Notes under the pieces: model-generated | The model's database searches: none | What the model was told of the DNA's origin: nothing | The model's input: the letters and a program-made list of their open reading frames with translations, nothing else | Shown: positions 6,401-8,642 of the stretch, piece after piece | How the letters are laid out: each line of letters begins with the position of its first letter | How positions within the stretch are numbered: the stretch's first letter is position 1 | NCBI GenBank assembly: GCA_049889215.1 | Contig: JBMHDV010000002.1 | Coordinates: 1-8,642 of the forward strand | Length of the DNA stretch: 8,642 nucleotides | Direction of reading: 5' to 3' | Source of the DNA: UBA817 sp049889215 | GTDB lineage: Bacteria; Margulisbacteria; Marinamargulisbacteria; UBA817 | Position numbers and translations under genes: made by a program

Positions 6401-7515
6401 CCGCATAGTACTGATTCTAAGGACTTTCCTTGAGACAATTGAAATGACACATACATCGAAAATATTGCGGTATCACTATAATGCCCCAACACATCCGCTA
6501 AATCCATACCTGAATCCCATTGAAGAAATTCCTGAAAGGCACTGTTTTGCGCCAGATAAATTCGTAATGAATTGATGTTATTAATTTCACCATTATGCAT
6601 CACTCGCATATCAGATGTCGGGTGAATTGAGAGCCGAGATGCCCCCGTATTGGTCGCCTCACGACCGTGAAATCGTAACCCATTGGCCTTTAATTCTTTT
6701 AAAAAAGGAAACAAATCTAAAATACCATCCCCCTTAAACGACTTACAGACCATTTCATTTTTCGTAATCGCATCGATACTGGCTGGGGAATATCCCTGAG
6801 TGGTTTTATCCAGCCCCTTTTGCCGAAGATTATACGATAAGATTAATTGCAAACAAGACTGATCAAAGTCATCCGCAGCCTTATTCGGCGGGCATTGAAT
6901 TAAAAAGTGCATGAGCTGACCCTGACGATCACGTTCATTGTTGGTCCCATACCGTAAACAATCAAAATTCGTTTCTGGCTGCTTCTCCTTTTTTATAACA
7001 ACACCTAGCTCATTTAGCTGGTCAATCAAATCTTTTCTTTGATTGTTATAATGATCACTATTTTGAGAAAAACTAACCTGTAAAATACGCGTATTGTTCA
7101 AATCAGACACAGCCACATCAAAATGTTTAGCAATCTCACTGGTTGGTAACGCCGCAATCATCCCCCCACCATCACCACCACCCGTGGTTGTATGGTAACG
7201 TGCTTTTAGTTCATCAACAGGGCACGTTAAAAGATCAGAAATTGGGACTGCCACACTGGCTTGATCTGCAAATCCAACACCAAATATACCACAATCACTT
7301 TTGGTATCTGGAACGTAAACCTGCTGTTTCACATCATTAAGCAACGAATTAAACACCGGTATCGATGGCGTTTGGTGTAATGATCTTTTATCAAGCAACG
7401 GTTTAGACAACTTGGTAACATGCCCAATATTCCTTGACAATGAAATTGGTTGACCAACAAGTCGTGAATAATGACGTAAACCTGTAGCTACGGGTTTAAA
7501 TAGATTTCGCAACAT
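3433..7515 (-). CDS. Glutamine amidotransferase-GOGAT central-adrenodoxin reductase-like-adrenodoxin fusion
   Basis: A 1360-residue fusion. (1) Leader, 1-74, basic. (2) Class II amidotransferase, about 75-480: CGIFGVGF with Cys75 as the expected N-terminal nucleophile after propeptide removal; TGGGDGGGM (111-119), matching TGDGAGI; MHNGEIN (306-312) with the oxyanion-hole Asn308/Gly309; HYSDTA with Asp348; RPAYLD (411-416), matching RPARY. (3) GOGAT central domain, about 490-745: DAAIAAGNTTIDL, VQHAQDAFTLMNVGADFIYH and RGSLLTLAMRTGVSRLAALK match in order, then FSVHDALQWAV (755-765) matches the IHxLQxAV linker that normally leads into the FMN barrel. (4) At about 826-1170, instead, an adrenodoxin-reductase-like flavoprotein: GAGPGG (833-838), LVERE, GVGNVSWD (969-976), ARRGPESLLW (1011-1020; the RRGP is typical of adrenodoxin reductase and implies NADPH). 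(5) An adrenodoxin-type [2Fe-2S] ferredoxin, about 1232-1335: Cys1276, 1282, 1285, 1322. Likely reaction: glutamine hydrolysis and NADPH-driven electron delivery to the FMN partner encoded downstream. The adrenodoxin-reductase segment is divergent: the late GWxxRGPxGxIGT motif is eroded to GWSYKSSDMKGIM (1121-1133). Confidence 0.87.
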   Translation of the reverse strand: MLRNLFKPVATGLRHYSRLVGQPISLSRNIGHVTKLSKPLLDKRSLHQTPSIPVFNSLLNDVKQQVYVPDTKSDCGIFGVGFADQASVAVPISDLLTCPVDELKARYHTTTGGGDGGGMIAALPTSEIAKHFDVAVSDLNNTRILQVSFSQNSDHYNNQRKDLIDQLNELGVVIKKEKQPETNFDCLRYGTNNERDRQGQLMHFLIQCPPNKAADDFDQSCLQLILSYNLRQKGLDKTTQGYSPASIDAITKNEMVCKSFKGDGILDLFPFLKELKANGLRFHGREATNTGASRLSIHPTSDMRVMHNGEINNINSLRIYLAQNSAFQEFLQWDSGMDLADVLGHYSDTAIFSMYVSFQLSQGKSLESVLCGVFQPNDHAYVTGFVAEGPATMMIGYHDDFYFVNDSQAQRPAYLDVAKNKNGDIVAYRVGSVSNINVGTDLPDWQKVQVTPGRVNRLKAHRDSNGLITHYTYEKLSPKSFKPTYKMSTTGDQITTHLPNIDATQPYHRALEDESQKVAMGSMRQIGPFPRVATAGITNTSNSVGIDPSHNDVIFYNGEDTIALHPILSHFQHKQLTEEASVIYATRSQQDALSIIHNKEDFDAILDPILDQVDAAIAAGNTTIDLRFLKDDETPIFPRELVVKAVSNRLTQLGCNRLSESQKKVNLIVTTPMVQHAQDAFTLMNVGADFIYHPHLTGDDYEQQLDTVRGSLLTLAMRTGVSRLAALKDAGLIHYEGMQTTAALLGVPNHGGEQFSVHDALQWAVMQQAGVARDYGTKRMSDNQVLTMERATMMQDPSQQPIINRIFEVHKGYPMEFMPTENTSNKPIVVVMGAGPGGVSVVESLPENHFHILLVEREIIHRGGNAAYISGNHQSMYDSFLHRFNATLERPDVTYMGGARRTVREQLLQLADHVYNCTGSLVTPTPSTTLPAREFLDFAYAGDISTTKAVEIPKPFKEERKYPGVVVEGVGNVSWDVLQALRVEDERSQNPSLLFQKWRRQFESMPIYILARRGPESLLWKDDWVHGLATTNEPFRIFCDDPSELKDEFQRYWAPAEGRLPANGINIVFKASVSDYDADSGVIDLDGPVSSIPFIGARIQGYVPQQSPDVLQHVVPESALGWSYKSSDMKGIMDDVTRLDAPDPRGFGSVNERRIKTSKLHDIKKSRVYIDNNMQQRIIEQLLDNRSVNDHELTQLLAVVDSGNGAGHVPATPVVTDELPATSMVDEILNRPLPDGINIYAANGDKLLSQNLNADHSSILDGIIVELGFNKHKFDCGGDGTCSQCGGAIKGGGLKQPTASETALARQVKIALETTADSRLFCQHSATKPANIVAGPHLEAVMREYLPNGANPQGDENENI
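3453..3458 (-). promoter_or_regulatory. Shine-Dalgarno of the FMN subunit
   Basis: On the minus strand AAGGAG is followed by ATGAAA and then ATGAGA. The ATG touching the SD (3452) is too close; the one 6 nt away (3446) is well placed. The SD lies in the last codons of the upstream gene, so the two are probably translationally coupled. Confidence 0.8.
7294..7515 (-). other. Basic N-terminal leader/propeptide before the catalytic Cys75
   Basis: Residues 1-74 precede the presumed N-terminal nucleophile CGIFG. GOGATs normally remove a short propeptide (tens of residues) to expose this Cys. The first 50 residues hold nine Arg/Lys, three His and only one acid (Asp42), and contain MLRNLFKPVATGLRHYSRLV with the motif RHYS, as in mitochondrial presequences. 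It could be simply a long propeptide, or a targeting sequence plus propeptide. Confidence 0.55.
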
Positions 7516-7521
7516 TAAAAT

Positions 7522-7527
7522 TCCTTC
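7522..7527 (-). promoter_or_regulatory. Shine-Dalgarno of the fusion gene
   Basis: GAAGGA on the minus strand, 6 nt before the ATG at 7515. It supports this start, and therefore that the unusual leader is translated. Confidence 0.75.
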
Positions 7528-7605
7528 AATTAATATAAATTTGGGAGTTATTTAGGGAATTTTTAATTACTGTAACGAATTTTCACAAAAAAAAGAAGGG
7601 GAAAA

Positions 7606-7634
7606 ATTATCACACCCTTTGTGATTCAATTCAA
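7606..7634 (-). promoter_or_regulatory. Predicted sigma70-type promoter of the GOGAT-like operon
   Basis: On the minus strand TTGAAT (7634-7629), a 17-nt spacer, then GATAAT (7611-7606). The -10 matches five of six and the -35 four of six consensus bases. Transcription would begin near 7599, giving an AT-rich leader of about 84 nt before the ATG. A weaker alternative, TATATT nearer the gene, has no clear -35. Confidence 0.5.
7609..7625. promoter_or_regulatory. Palindromic operator candidate between divergent promoters
   Basis: ATCACA-CCCTT-TGTGAT is a perfect inverted repeat with 6-bp arms and a 5-bp centre. It covers part of the operon -10 (7606-7611) and the dapA -35 (7619-7624), so a bound protein could block both. 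The arms are in the opposite order to a CRP site (TGTGA-N6-TCACA). A further TCACA half-site is at 7583-7587. The regulator is unknown. Confidence 0.5.
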
Positions 7635-7646
7635 ATACCGTATAAT
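7619..7646 (+). promoter_or_regulatory. Predicted dapA promoter, probably giving a leaderless mRNA
   Basis: TTGTGA (7619-7624), a 16-nt spacer, and a perfect TATAAT (7641-7646). With a -10 box ending at -7, position +1 falls on 7653, the A of the dapA ATG. No Shine-Dalgarno precedes that ATG, which agrees with leaderless translation. Confidence 0.65.
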
Positions 7647-7652
7647 GTTGGC

Positions 7653-8537
7653 ATGAATCCATTCGGCCCCATTGTTACAGCCATGATTACCCCCTTTAAC
7701 GAGGATGGCACGGTGAACTATAAACAAACCGTGGAACTAATCGACTATTTAATTCAAAACAACAGCAGCAGTATTTTATTAACTGGAACAACGGGTGAAT
7801 GCCCAACCTTATCGCATGACGAAGAATATGAAATTTATCGTCTCGCCGTAAAATATTTTAAAGGTAAAGTTCACTTAATGGCAGGCACTGGGTCAAATTG
7901 CACCAAAACCGCCATCACATCCACACAAATGGCACAAGACATTGGCATCGATAGTATTTTACAAGTCGTGCCTTATTACAATAAACCCTGCCAAGCTGGC
8001 ATCTACAATCATTTTCGCGCCATTGCCGATGCAACAGATTGCCCCATCATGATCTATAATATTCCGGGGAGAACGGGCGTTAATATGACTGCAGAAACAG
8101 TTAAAAAGTGCGCAGAGATCCCAAACATTATTGCATTGAAAGAAGCCGCAGGATCGGTTGAGCAAATGAAAGAATTTAGAGCCGCTTGCCCCATTGATTT
8201 TCATATTTATTCCGGTGATGATGGCCTAACGTTGGATTTTATGGCCGAAGGTGCCAGTGGCGTTGTGTCTGTTGCATCCCACATTGCTGGCAGTCAAATC
8301 AATGACATGATTACAGCATTCCATAATAACGATATGACAACCGCCAAGGAATTAAATACCATTTTACAGCCGTTGTTTGATGTTTTATTCATTACCAGCA
8401 ACCCCATTCCAGTCAAAGCGGCACTTAAACTCATTGGGTTTGATTGTGGAACAACCCGCCCCCCATTAATGGCCATTACCGACGACCAAAAAAATCAGGT
8501 GGAAACCGTTCTTGATGCTTTTTTTGAAAAGGTTTAG
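7653..8537 (+). CDS. dapA: 4-hydroxy-tetrahydrodipicolinate synthase
   Basis: DapA condenses pyruvate with aspartate semialdehyde, the first committed step of lysine and meso-diaminopimelate synthesis, and is a cytosolic class I aldolase. The 294 residues are the normal length. Seen: GPIVTAMITPF (5-15), the first barrel strand; LTGTTGE (43-49) with the proton-relay Thr46/Thr47; VVPYYNKP (105-112) with Tyr109; IMIYNIPGRTGVN (132-144) with catalytic Tyr135 and Arg140, which binds the semialdehyde carboxylate; IIALKEAAG (159-167) with Schiff-base Lys163; YSGDDGLTL (185-193). Tyr135/Arg140 and GTTGE favour DapA over N-acetylneuraminate lyase and other family members. The start is fixed by homology at residue 5 onward; the next Met (11) would remove the first strand. 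It is divergent from the GOGAT-like operon, and a flippase-like gene starts within its last 23 bases. Confidence 0.95.
   Translation: MNPFGPIVTAMITPFNEDGTVNYKQTVELIDYLIQNNSSSILLTGTTGECPTLSHDEEYEIYRLAVKYFKGKVHLMAGTGSNCTKTAITSTQMAQDIGIDSILQVVPYYNKPCQAGIYNHFRAIADATDCPIMIYNIPGRTGVNMTAETVKKCAEIPNIIALKEAAGSVEQMKEFRAACPIDFHIYSGDDGLTLDFMAEGASGVVSVASHIAGSQINDMITAFHNNDMTTAKELNTILQPLFDVLFITSNPIPVKAALKLIGFDCGTTRPPLMAITDDQKNQVETVLDAFFEKV
8498..8503 (+). promoter_or_regulatory. Possible Shine-Dalgarno of the flippase-like gene
   Basis: GGTGGA, 11 nt before the ATG at 8515, inside dapA. The spacing is long and the match imperfect, so coupling to dapA translation may matter more. Confidence 0.35.
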
Positions 8538-8642
8538 CTACTGGCGAAACCATTCTGATTATCCGAACCTTCTAAAAAATCTATCATCATTAAGTCTGGT
8601 CCAAATCAGCAACTATATTTTGCCGTTAATCACATTGCCTTA
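8515..8642 (+). CDS. Oligosaccharide flippase (Wzx/MOP type), N-terminal fragment
   Basis: An open frame runs from ATG 8515 to the window end, 42 codons plus two bases, starting 23 bases before the end of dapA in the +1 frame. After a basic start (MLFLKRFSYWRNHSDYPN) it reads LLKNLSSLSLVQISNY followed by ILPLITLP. That is the first transmembrane helix signature of Wzx/RfbX polysaccharide flippases, which commonly begin LxKNxxxLxxxQxxNYxxPLxxLPYL. Such proteins move undecaprenyl-linked oligosaccharide units across the inner membrane for O-antigen, capsule or exopolysaccharide. The call rests on one short motif region; the rest lies outside the window. Polysaccharide genes may follow downstream. 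Confidence 0.7.
   Translation, partial: MLFLKRFSYWRNHSDYPNLLKNLSSLSLVQISNYILPLITLP

Noticed and set aside
7158..7185. CCA/CCC-rich low-complexity stretch as a repeat or structured element
   Set aside because: It encodes the glycine-rich TGGGDGGGM segment that matches the conserved TGDGAGI motif of the amidotransferase domain, so coding constraint explains it.
7609..7625. CRP binding site
   Set aside because: CRP sites are TGTGA-N6-TCACA; here the arms are in reverse order (TCACA...TGTGA) with a 5-bp centre when counted the same way.
8539..8642. A minus-strand gene end reading FGPDLMMIDFLEGSDNQ if TGA coded for Trp
   Set aside because: It needs two TGA codons to be read through. The long genes here run uninterrupted by TGA and, where checked, use TGG for Trp. 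The plus-strand flippase frame explains the segment better.
1..8642. CRISPR arrays, tRNA or rRNA genes, insertion sequences
   Set aside because: I saw no regularly spaced repeats, cloverleaf or rRNA-like segments, transposase motifs or terminal inverted repeats. Nearly all of the window is accounted for by coding sequence.

Overview
This is a compact bacterial window. Genes overlap end to end, have Shine-Dalgarno sequences and leave almost no intergenic DNA. The composition is moderately AT-rich. By eye there is no composition break between the housekeeping genes and the two unusual genes in the middle. Gene content (histidine, CoA and lysine/DAP synthesis, a polysaccharide flippase) fits a Gram-negative, probably proteobacterial genome. 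I cannot fix the lineage from the sequence alone. Presequence-like leaders on two proteins raise the possibility of a host-associated bacterium, but that is inference.

Layout. 1-639 (+) is the C-terminal 212 residues of histidinol-phosphate aminotransferase HisC. It overlaps by 22 bp a 190-residue dephospho-CoA kinase, CoaE (618-1190, +). CoaE converges on a two-gene minus-strand operon and overlaps its end by 15 bp. Read in its own direction, the operon is a 1360-residue protein (7515 to 3433) followed, with a 14-bp overlap, by a 756-residue protein (3446 to 1176). A 137-bp divergent promoter region (7516-7652) separates the operon from dapA (7653-8537, +). Inside the end of dapA, in another frame, starts a gene cut by the window edge that looks like a Wzx-type oligosaccharide flippase (8515-8642+).

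The centre of interest is the minus-strand operon. It appears to encode a rearranged glutamate synthase (GOGAT). The first protein carries the class II glutamine amidotransferase and GOGAT central domains. These are fused to an adrenodoxin-reductase-like FAD/NADPH module and a C-terminal adrenodoxin-type [2Fe-2S] ferredoxin with spacing CX5CX2CX36C. The second protein carries the FMN/3Fe-4S barrel and a GXGXG-like beta-helix. The usual large subunit is thus split exactly between its central and FMN domains. The usual GltD small subunit, with its two [4Fe-4S] clusters, is replaced by a fused adrenodoxin reductase/adrenodoxin pair. Inferred electron path: NADPH to FAD to [2Fe-2S] to 3Fe-4S to FMN, with ammonia supplied from glutamine. 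I know of no described GOGAT with this architecture.

Both operon proteins also begin with Arg-rich, acid-poor leaders that carry R-x-[Y/L]-S motifs and look like mitochondrial presequences. In the second protein that motif lies in a 39-nt-period tandem duplication. The divergent promoter region is tight: dapA has a perfect TATAAT placed so that transcription should begin at its ATG (leaderless), and a perfect 6-bp-arm palindrome covers both the dapA -35 and the operon -10.
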